53,112 nucleotides of DNA from Actinomycetota bacterium (GCA_016185305.1 JACPNV010000045.1:1-53112); one strand, 5' to 3'. Positions 21,860 through 31,468 are shown, counted from the stretch's first letter. Notes: generated by a model from the letters alone, not told the origin. Program-made: numbers and translations.

Positions 21860-22816
21860 TCAGGTCGTCGTCACGGCATGGTGCCGGCGCAGGAAGTCGA
21901 TCATGTGGCGCCGGGCGTGAGCGGCAAGCTGGGTGGGCATCGAGGTGAAGCCGTGCACCGAATCCGGGTACACGGCCAGCTCCGCGTGGTTGCCGGCGGC
22001 GCGCCAGCGCTCGTACAGGAACAGCGAGTCGTCGAGAACTGGGTCGAGGGTGCCGGTGACGAACAGCGCCGGCGGCAGGTCCGCGAGGTCTGCGTAGAGC
22101 GGCGAGTACTCCGGTTGCCGGCGCTGCTCAGGGTCGAGCCCGGGAGTGAAGTAGGCGAGGCACGCGTCCGTGACCGCGCGCGGGATGACCAGCGCGTCCT
22201 GGCTGCGGCGGGCGCTCGGGGTCAGGCCCAGGTCGTACAGGCCGGCGTCGAGGATCGCCGCCCTGAACCGGCCGACCGCATCCGGACCGTGCCGATCGCG
22301 GAGGCGCAGGAGCGTGAGCGCGCTGAGGTGCGCGCCGGCCGACCCACCCCCGATCGTCAGGCCCGCGGTGCCCCATTCCTCCGTGCTGTGGTCGACGAGC
22401 CAGAGCGCGGCCGCTTCGGCATCGTCGGGTGCGGCTGGGAAGGGATGTTCGGGCGCCAGCCGGTAGTCGATGCTCACGAAGACGGCGCCGGTCGCGTCGG
22501 CCAACTGCTGGTTTCGGTAGTCGGCCGCCTGGGCACTCCCGATGCACCAGCCGCCGCCGTGGATGTCGAGGTGGACCGAGCGCACGTCTCCGGCGGGCAT
22601 GAGCACTCGCGCGGCGATCGGCCCCGCCGGACCAGGAAGGACGCGCTCGATGACGCCTTCGACGTCGGGGCCCGCGAACTCGCTCGGACGCGCCCGCAGC
22701 TCATCGAGTCCCTCGGGCGTCGAGAACGACGGCATCACCGCGGTATAGGCCTCGATGAGCTGGTTGAGGTTGCGTGTCTCCTCGCGGTGTGCGTCGAGCT
22801 CGGGTGCGGTGAGCAT
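21860..22816 (-). CDS. HSL-type alpha/beta-hydrolase (family IV esterase)
   Basis: The 318-residue enzyme shows the hormone-sensitive-lipase family marks: the oxyanion motif HGGGW at 86-90, the FVSIDYRLAPEHPFPAAPDD strand, and the nucleophile elbow GGSAG with Ser159. Asp258 (GTLDPVLDD) and His288 (DSVHGF) complete the triad. Such esterases hydrolyse short to medium esters in the cytoplasm. The ATG lies two bases beyond the TGA of the molybdopterin oxidoreductase gene, so the two are transcribed together and translation is probably coupled. The pairing suggests a shared substrate, such as an ester or lactone linked to a redox step, but which one is unknown. Confidence 0.9.
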   Translation of the reverse strand: MLTAPELDAHREETRNLNQLIEAYTAVMPSFSTPEGLDELRARPSEFAGPDVEGVIERVLPGPAGPIAARVLMPAGDVRSVHLDIHGGGWCIGSAQAADYRNQQLADATGAVFVSIDYRLAPEHPFPAAPDDAEAAALWLVDHSTEEWGTAGLTIGGGSAGAHLSALTLLRLRDRHGPDAVGRFRAAILDAGLYDLGLTPSARRSQDALVIPRAVTDACLAYFTPGLDPEQRRQPEYSPLYADLADLPPALFVTGTLDPVLDDSLFLYERWRAAGNHAELAVYPDSVHGFTSMPTQLAAHARRHMIDFLRRHHAVTTT

Positions 22817-22818
22817 CG

Positions 22819-25122
22819 TCACGCGGGGGCGAGCGTCACCGGGATCGCGTTCAGCACGGCGTTGCCCGACAGCGGGTCGAGGACCGCGCCGTCGGTCAGC
22901 ACGTTGGTGTTCACGCCCGCGTGCTCGGCGGCGATGGAGAGGCGGGTCCCTGGCTGCGCGTGCCCCCACCCGTGCGGCAGGCTCACCACGCCGGGCATGA
23001 CGTCGCTGGTCACCTCGACGACAGCGACGAGTGAACCGACGCTGGAGGCGACCTTGGCCGACCCGCCGTCGTCCAGCCCGAGCCGCGACGCGTCGGCTGG
23101 GTTGATCTGGAGGGTGCAGCGCTCTTTGCCCTTCACCAAGACGTTCACGTTGTGCATCCACGAGTTGTTCGAGCGGACGTGGCGGCGGCCGACGAGCAGC
23201 ATCGTGGTGTCGGGCGAACCATCGGCCGCATGCTCCGCCGTCTCTGCCGGCAGCTCTTCGAGCGCCCGTACGAGCCGGCGCATGTCTTCCATGATCGCCG
23301 GAGGTGCCAGCTCGATGGTGCCCGACGTGGTGCGCAGCACCTCGGGGACGCGGGGTTGCAGAGGACCGAGGTCGATGCCGTGTGGGTTGTCGCGCAAGGA
23401 GGAGAAGTTCAGACCGTCAGGGTTCTCGCCGAAGCCATCGCCGTAGGGGCCGCAGCGAACGAGCGCCTCGATCAACCGGTCGGTGGGCTCGGTCGCTTCG
23501 AGCAGCGCTACCAGCTCGGCCGCGGGGCGAGCTGATCCGTTGCGGTCCTTCTGGCTGCGCTCGAGGGCACCGTGCAGCAGGAGCTCGTCGACGATGGCAG
23601 GATCGGCCCCGGCCCCCTGTCCGCCGAGCACGAGGGCGAGGCGGGCAAGGATCTCGTGCTCTTGCGGCTGGTCGGTGTCGACGATCGGCTCGGACCAGTT
23701 GGCGACGTTGCGGACCGACAGCGTCGTGAAGGCCACGTCGTAGTGGCTCCGCGCCAGGGGAGACGGTGGTGGGAGGATCACGTGCGCGAACCGTGTTGTC
23801 TCGTTGAGGTACGGGTCGACGCTGACCATGAAGTCGAGCGTTGCCAGCGCCGCGGCGAGCCGGCCGCTGTCGGGCGTGGACAGCACCGGGTTGCCCGCGA
23901 TGGTGATGACAGCTCGTACCTGTCCCTCGCCCACCGTCTCGATCTCGTCGGCGAGCGTGGCGACCGGCAGCTCGCTGCGCACCTCGGGGTAGCCCTTCAC
24001 GCGACTCGTGTGGCGGCCCGTCGAGAAGCCGCGACCCGGCTTGGGAGGGCGCGGCTTGGATGCGTGCGCCGCGAGGGGGAACATCGCGCCGCCGGGTCGG
24101 TCGAGGTTGCCGGTCAGCAGGTTGAGCGCGTCGACTGCCCATGAGGCAAGCGTGCCGAAGGCAACCGTGTGCGTACCGATGCGGCCGTACACGGCGGCCG
24201 ATGCTGCGACAGCCAGCTCGCGGGCCAGCCGCTCGATGGTCGCAGCATCGATGCCGGTGACGGCCGCGACACCTGCGGCCGTGAACGGCTCGACCGCCGC
24301 TCGAACTGCATCCACCGCGGCCGCGTCGACGTGGTCGATGACGTCGCCGAGCGACACCAAGCCTTCGGCGAAGAGCACGTGCAACAGGCCGCACAGCAAG
24401 AACGCATCGGTTCCGGGCCGGATGAAGAGGTGCTCGTCGGCTTCCTTCGCGGTGCGCGTGCGGCGCGGGTCGACGACGACGACCTTGCCGCCGCGCTCCT
24501 GGATGGCCTTCACGCGGCCGGGGAAGTCGGGTGCCGTGCACAGGCTGCCGTTCGACTCCCACGGGTTCGCACCGAGCATGAGGAGGTGATCTGTGCGGTC
24601 GAGGTCGGGAACGGGTATGGCGTCGGGGCTGCCGAACAGCAGGCCGGAGGACACGTGCTTCGGCATCTGGTCGACCGTGCTCGCGGAGTAGATGTTCTTC
24701 GTGGCGGCCGCGCGGAGGACCGCGCGGTTGTAGAGAGCGCCGCCGAGGTTGTGCACGTTGGGGTTGCCGAGATAGAGCGCGAGCGCGTCTCGGCCATGCT
24801 CGCCCATCACGGTGAGCAGGCGCTGTTCGATCTCGGCGAAGGCGTCGTCCCACGAGACCGCCTCCCAGCTCTCGGGATCGTCGGGCGAACCCCGGCGGAT
24901 CATCGGCGCGCGCAACCGGTCGGGGTCTTCGTGCAGCTGCTTGAGCGTCGATCCCTTGGGGCACAGGAACCCGTGGCTGAAGACGTCGTCGCGATCGCCA
25001 CGGATGCGAGCAACCGAGCCGCCCTTCATCGTGATCTCCAGCCCGCAGGTTGCTTCGCACAGCGGGCAGGTCCGGTAGTGGATCGCCGTCTCGGCGTCGA
25101 TCGCGTCGCGCACGTCGTTCAC
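22819..25122 (-). CDS. Molybdopterin-dependent oxidoreductase, formate dehydrogenase/nitrate reductase superfamily
   Basis: The 767-residue protein starts with a 4Fe-4S site (C19, C22, C26, C54: TCPLCEATCGLEI then FLCPKG), as in assimilatory-type members of the DMSO-reductase superfamily. The Mo-bis-MGD domains follow (GNPNVHNLGGALYNRAVL, LMLGANPWESNGSLC, KVVVVDPRRTRTAKEADEHL), and the C-terminal cap has GRRHVRSNNSWMHNVNVL. There is no twin-arginine signal, so it is cytoplasmic. Actinobacterial proteins of this kind are usually annotated as formate dehydrogenase or generic oxidoreductase; no partner subunit is nearby. It has a GTG start with GGGG upstream. It is co-transcribed with the HSL-type esterase. 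Confidence 0.88.
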   Translation of the reverse strand: MNDVRDAIDAETAIHYRTCPLCEATCGLEITMKGGSVARIRGDRDDVFSHGFLCPKGSTLKQLHEDPDRLRAPMIRRGSPDDPESWEAVSWDDAFAEIEQRLLTVMGEHGRDALALYLGNPNVHNLGGALYNRAVLRAAATKNIYSASTVDQMPKHVSSGLLFGSPDAIPVPDLDRTDHLLMLGANPWESNGSLCTAPDFPGRVKAIQERGGKVVVVDPRRTRTAKEADEHLFIRPGTDAFLLCGLLHVLFAEGLVSLGDVIDHVDAAAVDAVRAAVEPFTAAGVAAVTGIDAATIERLARELAVAASAAVYGRIGTHTVAFGTLASWAVDALNLLTGNLDRPGGAMFPLAAHASKPRPPKPGRGFSTGRHTSRVKGYPEVRSELPVATLADEIETVGEGQVRAVITIAGNPVLSTPDSGRLAAALATLDFMVSVDPYLNETTRFAHVILPPPSPLARSHYDVAFTTLSVRNVANWSEPIVDTDQPQEHEILARLALVLGGQGAGADPAIVDELLLHGALERSQKDRNGSARPAAELVALLEATEPTDRLIEALVRCGPYGDGFGENPDGLNFSSLRDNPHGIDLGPLQPRVPEVLRTTSGTIELAPPAIMEDMRRLVRALEELPAETAEHAADGSPDTTMLLVGRRHVRSNNSWMHNVNVLVKGKERCTLQINPADASRLGLDDGGSAKVASSVGSLVAVVEVTSDVMPGVVSLPHGWGHAQPGTRLSIAAEHAGVNTNVLTDGAVLDPLSGNAVLNAIPVTLAPA

Positions 25123-25295
25123 AGTTCCCCCTGCAATCGTCTTGAACCCCAGTCAAGCGGGTGCGACCGAGACTACCGGCGAGACCTGGCAACGACCACG
25201 TTCCCCGCCCGAGGGCACATCGCCGTGCGGTCCGGGTCCCTGCCCAGACCGCCGAGTCGGCGCGCTCCGGCGCATCCTGCTTAGCCTGGGGCCTG

Positions 25296-28091
25296 GTGAG
25301 GGACTCGCCGGACGTGGATCGAGCAGATGGCGGCGACCGGCAGGCGCCGGTCGGCCTTGGGCAACCTCCGGACTACCCGGCGCGCTGGGAGTCCGACATC
25401 GTGCTGTCCGACGGCGGCACCGCGCACGTGCGACCAATCGTGCCGGGCGACGCGGATCGGCTGGCCGCCTTCCACGAGCGGCAGTCGTCAGAGAGCATCT
25501 ACTTCCGGTTCTTCAGCCCCCGGCCGAAGCTGTCGGCGCGCGACCTTGAACGGTTCACGCAGGTCGATTATCTCGATCGCATGGCCTTCGTCGCGCTGCT
25601 TGGCGACGACATCATCGGCATGGCGTCCTATGACCGGTGGCGGAGCCAGCGCGAAGCCGAGCTCTCGTTCATCGTCGACGACCAGCAGCAAGGCCGCGGC
25701 CTCGCGACCGTGCTCCTCGAGTTCCTCATCGTCGCGGCCCGCGAGGTCGGGCTGGCGGGGCTGACCGCGGTCGTGCTCCCGTCGAACAAGCGGATGCTCG
25801 GCGTGATGCGCTCCGCCGGCTTCGTCACGCGCAGCGAGTTCGCGGACGGTCTGATCGAGGTCTCGATCACGCTCGATCCGAGCCCCGAGGCGCTCGCCGC
25901 CATTGACGAGCGGGCCCGCCGGGCCGAAGCCCGATCGATCGAACGGCTTCTCGCACCATCATCGGTTGCCGTGATCGGGGCCAGCCGCATGCCTGGCACC
26001 ATCGGCAACGAGCTCTTGCGGCAGCTCCTCGGGCACAACTTCAAAGGCACGGTCTACCCGGTCAACCCCTCCGGCGAACCCGTGGCCGGCGTGCACAGCT
26101 ATCCCTCTGTGCTGGACATCGACGACGATGTGCACCTCGCGGTCGTCGCAGTTCCCGCTCTCGCTGTGCTCGGTGTCGTCGAGGAGTGCGGCCGCAAAGG
26201 GGTCGACGGATTGGTTGTCTTGAGCGCAGGCTTCGAGGCGTTCGGCCCTTACGGCGAGACCGGCGCGCGGCTCGGCGTCGAGCGGGCACGTCGCCTCGGC
26301 ATGCGTGTCATCGGGCCCGAGTCGCTCGGCATCATCAACACCGCACCGTCGATCGGGTTGCACGCGACCTTTGCCGACGTCGAGTTGCAGGCCGGGCGGG
26401 TCGGCTTCCTGACCCAATCCGGAACACTCGGGCTGGCCGCACTCGAGCATGCTCGCCGCGTCGGTCTGGGCATCTCCTCGTTCGTCGATGTGGGGAGCAA
26501 GATCGACGTGAGCGGCAACGATCTGCTCCAGTACTGGGAGGACGATCCGCGCACCGAGGTCATCGCGCTGTACCTCGAATCGTTCGGCAACCCGAGCAAG
26601 TTCACGCGCTTGGCTCGACGGGTCGGACGCTCGAAGCCGATCGTGGCGGTGAAGAGCGGCAACACCCGTCTGCTGTCCGAACGAGCGGCCGACCCCGACG
26701 CGCTCGTGTCGTGGCCCATCAAGGCCACGACGGACGCGCTGCTTCGCCAGAGTGGCGTCCTGCGCGTCGAGTCGCCCGCCGAGTTGTTCAACCTCTGCCG
26801 CCTGTTCGCGCAGCAGCCGGTGCCAGTCGGTCGCCATGTCGCCATCATCTCCAACTCACACGGCGCTACCGCGCTCACCGTCGACGCCTGCGCAGGAGCT
26901 GGTCTCGAGATCGCCGTGTTGAGCGAGTTGACCTGCGGCGTCATCTCGGCCGCCGGTGCCCCGCCCGGCGCGTCGCGCCAGAACCCGGTCGATCTGACCT
27001 GGGCGGCCACGCCCGAGCTCTACGAAGCCGCGGTGCGAGCCGTGCTCGGCGACGAGGGGGTCGACGCGCTCGTGGTCATCTACGCTCCCGCCTTCCCGCG
27101 CCAGACCGATGAGGTCGCTCGGGCCATCGGTGCGGCCGCCACAAGCCAGACGACGACGCCGATCGTCGCGACGTTCCTTGGTTCCCGGCTCGATCGCCGG
27201 TTGATCGGAGGGAGCCACGACATCCCGCTGTTCGAGTTCCCGGCTGAAGCTGCTCGAGCGCTCTCGCACGCCGCCACCTACGGGCAGTGGCGGAGCCAGC
27301 CTGAAGGCGACTATCCGGTCGCGGCCGAGCTTGGCGGTATCGACCTCGATCGGGCGCGAGCGATCGTGGAGCGCGCGCTGGGCGAAGGCGGCGACGGCGA
27401 GCAGGCGATGACGGGAGGCTGGCTCGCCGTTCGCGACACGTACGCTCTTCTCGAGGCGGTCGGTCTTGCCATCCACGAAGCCCGCGTGGTCGACACCGCG
27501 GAGGGGGCCGTGAAGGCCGCAGACGAGATCGGCTACCCCGTCGCCATCAAGGCGACCGGTCTGCCCGTGCTCCGAGCGGGGGAGGAGGGTGGCGCCGCGC
27601 TCGCCCGGAGCGACCGCGGCGATGTGCGCGCGACCTATCGGCGGATGGCAGCTCGCTTCGGCGACGACATGAAGCCAGCGGTTGTCCAGGCCATGGTGGC
27701 CGGAGTTGAGGTGCAAGTCACGGCCCATCAGCACGCAGCGTTCGGCGCGGTGCTCGCCGTCGGTCTTGGCGGGCCCGCGCGCGGTGCCGCGGTCGAGGCC
27801 GCGGTGCGCGTGCTCCCCTTGAGCGACCTCGACGCGAGGCACATCATCGCCAGCTCGCCCATAGCGCCGCTGCTGCGCGCTCTGCCCGACCAGCCGAGCA
27901 CCGACGCGGCCGAACAGCTCGCGGCGGTCCTGCTGCGTTTGGCCGCGGTTGTCGAGGCAGTACCCGAGCTGGCCAACGTGGTGCTGAACCCGGTGAGCAT
28001 CTCCGCGGGCTCGACGCACCTGCTCGACGCGCGCGTCCGGGTCGCGCCGTACCGGTGGGATCCGACGCCAGCGGTTCGTCGCCTCGCGTGA
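25296..28091 (+). CDS. GNAT fused to acyl-CoA synthetase (ADP-forming)-like domains, Pat-like acetyltransferase
   Basis: The 931-residue protein has an N-terminal GNAT acetyltransferase domain (about 35-200; acetyl-CoA loop QQQGRGLATVL), a CoA-binding Rossmann domain (about 215-310; SSVAVIGASRMPGTIGNELL), a succinyl-CoA-ligase-like domain (about 340-510; LTQSGTLGLAALEHARRVGL) and a C-terminal ATP-grasp domain (about 700-920; YALLEAVGLAIHEARVVDTA). In true ADP-forming acetyl-CoA synthetases a SHTGALAG motif holds the phosphorylated His. Here that stretch reads DPDALVSWPIKATTDALLRQ with no His. The same loss is known in Pat protein lysine acetyltransferases, which regulate acetyl-CoA synthetase. 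Hence this is probably a Pat-like regulator of acyl-CoA ligases. A TAGCCT box eight bases before the GTG supports this start as leaderless. Confidence 0.88.
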   Translation: MRDSPDVDRADGGDRQAPVGLGQPPDYPARWESDIVLSDGGTAHVRPIVPGDADRLAAFHERQSSESIYFRFFSPRPKLSARDLERFTQVDYLDRMAFVALLGDDIIGMASYDRWRSQREAELSFIVDDQQQGRGLATVLLEFLIVAAREVGLAGLTAVVLPSNKRMLGVMRSAGFVTRSEFADGLIEVSITLDPSPEALAAIDERARRAEARSIERLLAPSSVAVIGASRMPGTIGNELLRQLLGHNFKGTVYPVNPSGEPVAGVHSYPSVLDIDDDVHLAVVAVPALAVLGVVEECGRKGVDGLVVLSAGFEAFGPYGETGARLGVERARRLGMRVIGPESLGIINTAPSIGLHATFADVELQAGRVGFLTQSGTLGLAALEHARRVGLGISSFVDVGSKIDVSGNDLLQYWEDDPRTEVIALYLESFGNPSKFTRLARRVGRSKPIVAVKSGNTRLLSERAADPDALVSWPIKATTDALLRQSGVLRVESPAELFNLCRLFAQQPVPVGRHVAIISNSHGATALTVDACAGAGLEIAVLSELTCGVISAAGAPPGASRQNPVDLTWAATPELYEAAVRAVLGDEGVDALVVIYAPAFPRQTDEVARAIGAAATSQTTTPIVATFLGSRLDRRLIGGSHDIPLFEFPAEAARALSHAATYGQWRSQPEGDYPVAAELGGIDLDRARAIVERALGEGGDGEQAMTGGWLAVRDTYALLEAVGLAIHEARVVDTAEGAVKAADEIGYPVAIKATGLPVLRAGEEGGAALARSDRGDVRATYRRMAARFGDDMKPAVVQAMVAGVEVQVTAHQHAAFGAVLAVGLGGPARGAAVEAAVRVLPLSDLDARHIIASSPIAPLLRALPDQPSTDAAEQLAAVLLRLAAVVEAVPELANVVLNPVSISAGSTHLLDARVRVAPYRWDPTPAVRRLA

Positions 28092-28101
28092 TCGTCGGGG
28101 C

Positions 28102-28641
28102 TCAGGCGCGTTGCAGCTGTTTGAGCGCTTTGTACGCCTTGTTGATGGAAGCCATCTTGTCGGCGTGGTGCTGCTGGGTCTCGACATCGGCCGAGACATA
28201 GCGGTCGGGGTGGTGACGCTTGGCGAGCCGGCGGTAGGCATCGCCGATGTCTCGCGCATCGGCGGCAGCATCCAGCTCGAACACCGCGAGCAGCTCCTGC
28301 ACCTTCCACGGGTTGGGTCGGGTGGTGATCTCTTCTTCTTCGACCCGCCGGCTCTCGGCGTACACGGCTTCGCTTGTCCAGTAGGTCGACCGCTCTTGGT
28401 CGTCGCGACCAGCGATGGCGTCACGTGTGCGCTCACGCTTCTCGCGCATGCGCTGAGCCCATTCGGTGTATTGCGCCACTCGCTCCTCGCTGGAGACCTC
28501 GGGCCGTGCCGACAGGTTCAGGTCGATGGCCGCGAGCGGATCGGGCTCTTCCCACGGATTGGCCGTGGGCGCGACCTCGTCGGCGTTGCTGACCGCCTTC
28601 TGCCGCATTCGCTTCCAGTAGCGACTCGCCACGTCGTGCAT
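28102..28641 (-). CDS. J-domain (DnaJ-like) protein with C-terminal J domain
   Basis: The 179-residue protein ends in a J domain (about 112-179) with the HPD motif at 144-146 (YRRLAKRHHPDRYVSADVET). The N-terminal part is a charged helix (YTEWAQRMREKRERTRDAIA). A short NPW segment with following L-A pattern occurs twice, at about 28-42 (ANPWEEPDPLAAIDLNL) and 110-124 (PNPWKVQELLAVFELDA), the second leading into the J domain. J proteins stimulate Hsp70 ATPase. No DnaK or zinc-finger region is present, so it is a specialised co-chaperone. It converges on the Pat-like gene with ten bases between stops. Confidence 0.87.
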   Translation of the reverse strand: MHDVASRYWKRMRQKAVSNADEVAPTANPWEEPDPLAAIDLNLSARPEVSSEERVAQYTEWAQRMREKRERTRDAIAGRDDQERSTYWTSEAVYAESRRVEEEEITTRPNPWKVQELLAVFELDAAADARDIGDAYRRLAKRHHPDRYVSADVETQQHHADKMASINKAYKALKQLQRA

Positions 28642-28856
28642 CCTGTCTGTTCTGCGCCTCGCCGCCCCTGCCGCTCGGGGCAGCCCCCGAAGGCGCTGCA
28701 ACAGGGTAACAGGGCGAGGCCGCAAGCGAGTAGTTCGTCCGGCCTACTATCGGCGAGATTCTCGGGTCGCTTGAACCACAAGCTGCATGGGTGCGTTGGG
28801 TGCTCGCACAAGGGCACGTAGCACATCCACGGCGGGCAGCCGTAGATTGCGGGCCG

Positions 28857-30488
28857 ATGGAGTTCAACATCGCCGATCTGTTCGAGGCGGTTGCCGACAC
28901 CGTGCCAGGCAACGAGGCACTTGTGTGCGCCGGCGGCGGCGGCGTGGCGGTCCGGTGGAGCTACGCCGAGCTCGAGCAGCGTGCCAACCGCATGGCCTCG
29001 GTCCTGGTCGATCGCGGGATCGGAGCCGGCGATCACGTCGGTCTCCACCTCCACAACGGGTCGCCCTACATCGTCGGGATGCTCGCGCTGTACAAGATCG
29101 GCGCCGTGCCGGTGAACGTGAACTACCGGTATGTCGCGGAAGAGCTGCAGTACCTGTTCGACGACGCCGACCTCACGGCGGTCATCACCGAGCCCGATCT
29201 GGCCCCGATCGTCGACCGCATCCAGAACGATGTCCCGAGGCTGGCCCATGTCCTGGTGGCGGACGGGTTGCTCGATCGAGAGCTCGCCGCCGCCAGCACC
29301 GCCCGTCCTGATGCGGGGCCGCGCTCGGCCGACGACCTCTACCTGCTCTACACCGGGGGCACGACGGGCATGCCCAAAGGCGTGATGTGGCGCCACGAAG
29401 ACATCTATTTCGCATCGCTCGGCGGCCGGGGCACGCCCAGCCGCGGGGTGCCGGCGTTGCGGCGGCCCGAAGAGCTAGTCGATCGGGTGCGCAAGGGTGA
29501 CCCGATCATGCGCCGTCTCCCGCTCTGTCCGCTCATGCATGGCGGAGCGATGTGGGTCGCGCTTCAAACCCATTTGAACGGCGGCTGCCTCGTGCTGTCC
29601 ACCGATCGGCACTTCGACGCCGCTGCCGCGCTGCGCTTGATGGCCGGCGAGCGGGTGGAGCTGATCATGCTCATCGGCGACGCGACGGCCCGACCGATCG
29701 CCGACGAGCTGGGCCGCGCTCCGAGCGACTATGACCTGTCGCCGCTCGCGGTGATCGCCTCCGGTGGAGCGATCATGGCGCCGGCGGTCAAGAGCAAGTT
29801 GCGCGAGCTGCTCCCGGGCACAGCGATCGTCGACACCTACGGCGCCTCCGAGACTGGTGGGCAGGGCCGGCTCGGCCCCTCGAGGGAGGGTGAAGCGCCC
29901 CGACTCATCACCGACGCCGACACCGTGGTGTTCGACGACGAGTGGAAGCCGATTGCCCCGGGTTCGGGTACCGTCGGCCGGCTTGCTCGCACAGGGCACA
30001 TCCCGCTCGGCTACTACAACGACCCCGACAAGACCGCGGCGACGTTCCCGGTCATCGGTGGGCGGCGGTGGTCGGTGCCGGGTGACCTTGCGGCGGTCGA
30101 GGCGGACGGGTCGATCGTCGTGTTCGGCCGCGGCGCGATGACGATCAACACGGGCGGCGAGAAGGTGTTCCCCGAAGAGGTGGAGGGCGCGATCAAGAGC
30201 CACCCATCCGTGTTCGACGCGCTCGTGGTCGGCATCCCGGACGAGCGCTTCGGCCAGCAGGTGTGCGCGGTCGTGGCCGTGCGCGACGGCGAGGCGAGCC
30301 CGACGGCCGACGAGCTGACCTCGCACGCCCGCGGGCACCTCGCGAGCTACAAGGTGCCGCGCCGGTGGGTGTTCGTTGACCATTGCCAGCGCAGCCCGAC
30401 TGGCAAGCCCGACTACCAGTGGGCCGCGGCGGTCGTCGAGAAGGATGCCGCCACCAGGGATGAGACACCCCAACGAGAGGAGCGCTGA
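28857..30488 (+). CDS. Acyl-CoA synthetase (AMP-forming), FadD19-like
   Basis: The 543-residue enzyme has the adenylate-forming P-loop YTGGTTGMPKG at 165-175, the YGASETGG motif, a GDLAAVEADGSIVVFGRG hinge and the C-terminal SPTGKPDYQW segment with the catalytic Lys. The stretch VMWRHEDIYFASLGG after the P-loop is typical of the FadD17/FadD19 group, which activates steroid side-chain or long-chain acids as CoA esters. It overlaps the next gene by one base, so both are in one operon. It probably feeds the acyl-CoA dehydrogenase system encoded 8 kb upstream, but that link is inference. Confidence 0.9.
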   Translation: MEFNIADLFEAVADTVPGNEALVCAGGGGVAVRWSYAELEQRANRMASVLVDRGIGAGDHVGLHLHNGSPYIVGMLALYKIGAVPVNVNYRYVAEELQYLFDDADLTAVITEPDLAPIVDRIQNDVPRLAHVLVADGLLDRELAAASTARPDAGPRSADDLYLLYTGGTTGMPKGVMWRHEDIYFASLGGRGTPSRGVPALRRPEELVDRVRKGDPIMRRLPLCPLMHGGAMWVALQTHLNGGCLVLSTDRHFDAAAALRLMAGERVELIMLIGDATARPIADELGRAPSDYDLSPLAVIASGGAIMAPAVKSKLRELLPGTAIVDTYGASETGGQGRLGPSREGEAPRLITDADTVVFDDEWKPIAPGSGTVGRLARTGHIPLGYYNDPDKTAATFPVIGGRRWSVPGDLAAVEADGSIVVFGRGAMTINTGGEKVFPEEVEGAIKSHPSVFDALVVGIPDERFGQQVCAVVAVRDGEASPTADELTSHARGHLASYKVPRRWVFVDHCQRSPTGKPDYQWAAAVVEKDAATRDETPQREER

Positions 30489-31468
30489 TGCGAGCGGTCG
30501 TTCTGGACGAGCACGGCGGCACCGACGTGCTGCGCATCAAAGAGGTCCCCGACCCGGTGCCGGGACCCGAGGACATCGTCGTCGATGTTGTCGCAACCGC
30601 GCTCAACCGGGCCGACTTGTTGCAGCGCATGGGCCTGTACCCGGGCCCGACGATGGAGCACGAGATCCCCGGTCTCGAGTTCAGCGGCCGGGTCGCGGCG
30701 ATCGGCGAGCGCGTGTCGCGGTGGACCGCCGGTGAGGCGGTGATGGGCATCGTGGGAGGCGGTGCGTATGCCGAGAAGATCGCGGTGCATGAGCGGCAGG
30801 TCATGCGTGTGCCGGCAACTGTTGCGGTCAGCGATGCCGCCGCGATCCCCGAGGTGTGGATCACGGCCTTCGACGCGTTGGTCGTGCAAGGTGGGCTCAC
30901 CTCGGGCCGTCGGGCGCTCGTGCATGCGGGCGCGTCGGGTGTCGGCACTGCGAGCATCCAGATCGCGAACGCGATCGGCGCGTCGGTCGCCGTGACCGTC
31001 TCCGGTGGCAAGCGAGATCGTTGCCTCGGGCTCGGCGCGGCGCTCGCCGTCGACTACAACGCCGTCGACTTCGTTGCCGCCGTGCTGGCGTGGACAGATG
31101 GCTTCGGCGTCGATGTCGTGCTCGACGTCATCGGCGGTGACTACATCGAGAAGAACATCGACTCGGTGCGCACCGGCGGCCGTATCATCCTGGTCGGAAT
31201 CATGGGCGGGGGAGTGTCCACGGTCAACGCGGGCAAGCTACTCATGAAGCGGGCCGCGCTCATCGGTACGACCCTGCGAGCCCGACCGCTCGAGGAGAAG
31301 ATCGCCGTCACGCAACGCTTCGCCGCCGAGATCCTCCCGTTGTTCGGCACGGGTGCGGTGAAGCCGGTCATCGACTCGCGCTTCCCGATCAGCGAGATCG
31401 CCGCCGCCCACGACTACATGCAGTCGAACGCCAACGTGGGCAAGATCGTCATCGATGTCGCGGAGTAG
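30488..31468 (+). CDS. NAD(P)H:quinone oxidoreductase-like MDR protein
   Basis: The 326-residue protein is a zinc-free medium-chain reductase of the quinone-oxidoreductase type. It has the N-terminal GroES-like fold (ALNRADLLQRMGLYPGPTME), HEIPGLEFSGRVAAIG, and the NADPH motif (RRALVHAGASGVGTASIQIA). No zinc-ligand cysteines are present. Members with this sequence style (PIG3-like) reduce quinones or enoyl compounds. Its ATG overlaps the stop of the acyl-CoA synthetase. In this context it may reduce an enoyl or quinone intermediate of the same pathway. It ends 18 bases from a convergent gene. Confidence 0.88.
   Translation: MRAVVLDEHGGTDVLRIKEVPDPVPGPEDIVVDVVATALNRADLLQRMGLYPGPTMEHEIPGLEFSGRVAAIGERVSRWTAGEAVMGIVGGGAYAEKIAVHERQVMRVPATVAVSDAAAIPEVWITAFDALVVQGGLTSGRRALVHAGASGVGTASIQIANAIGASVAVTVSGGKRDRCLGLGAALAVDYNAVDFVAAVLAWTDGFGVDVVLDVIGGDYIEKNIDSVRTGGRIILVGIMGGGVSTVNAGKLLMKRAALIGTTLRARPLEEKIAVTQRFAAEILPLFGTGAVKPVIDSRFPISEIAAAHDYMQSNANVGKIVIDVAE

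Noticed and set aside
25141..25157. CTTGA-N7-TCAAG inverted repeat upstream of the molybdopterin oxidoreductase
   Set aside because: Five-base arms occur often by chance and no second copy or partner regulator was found.
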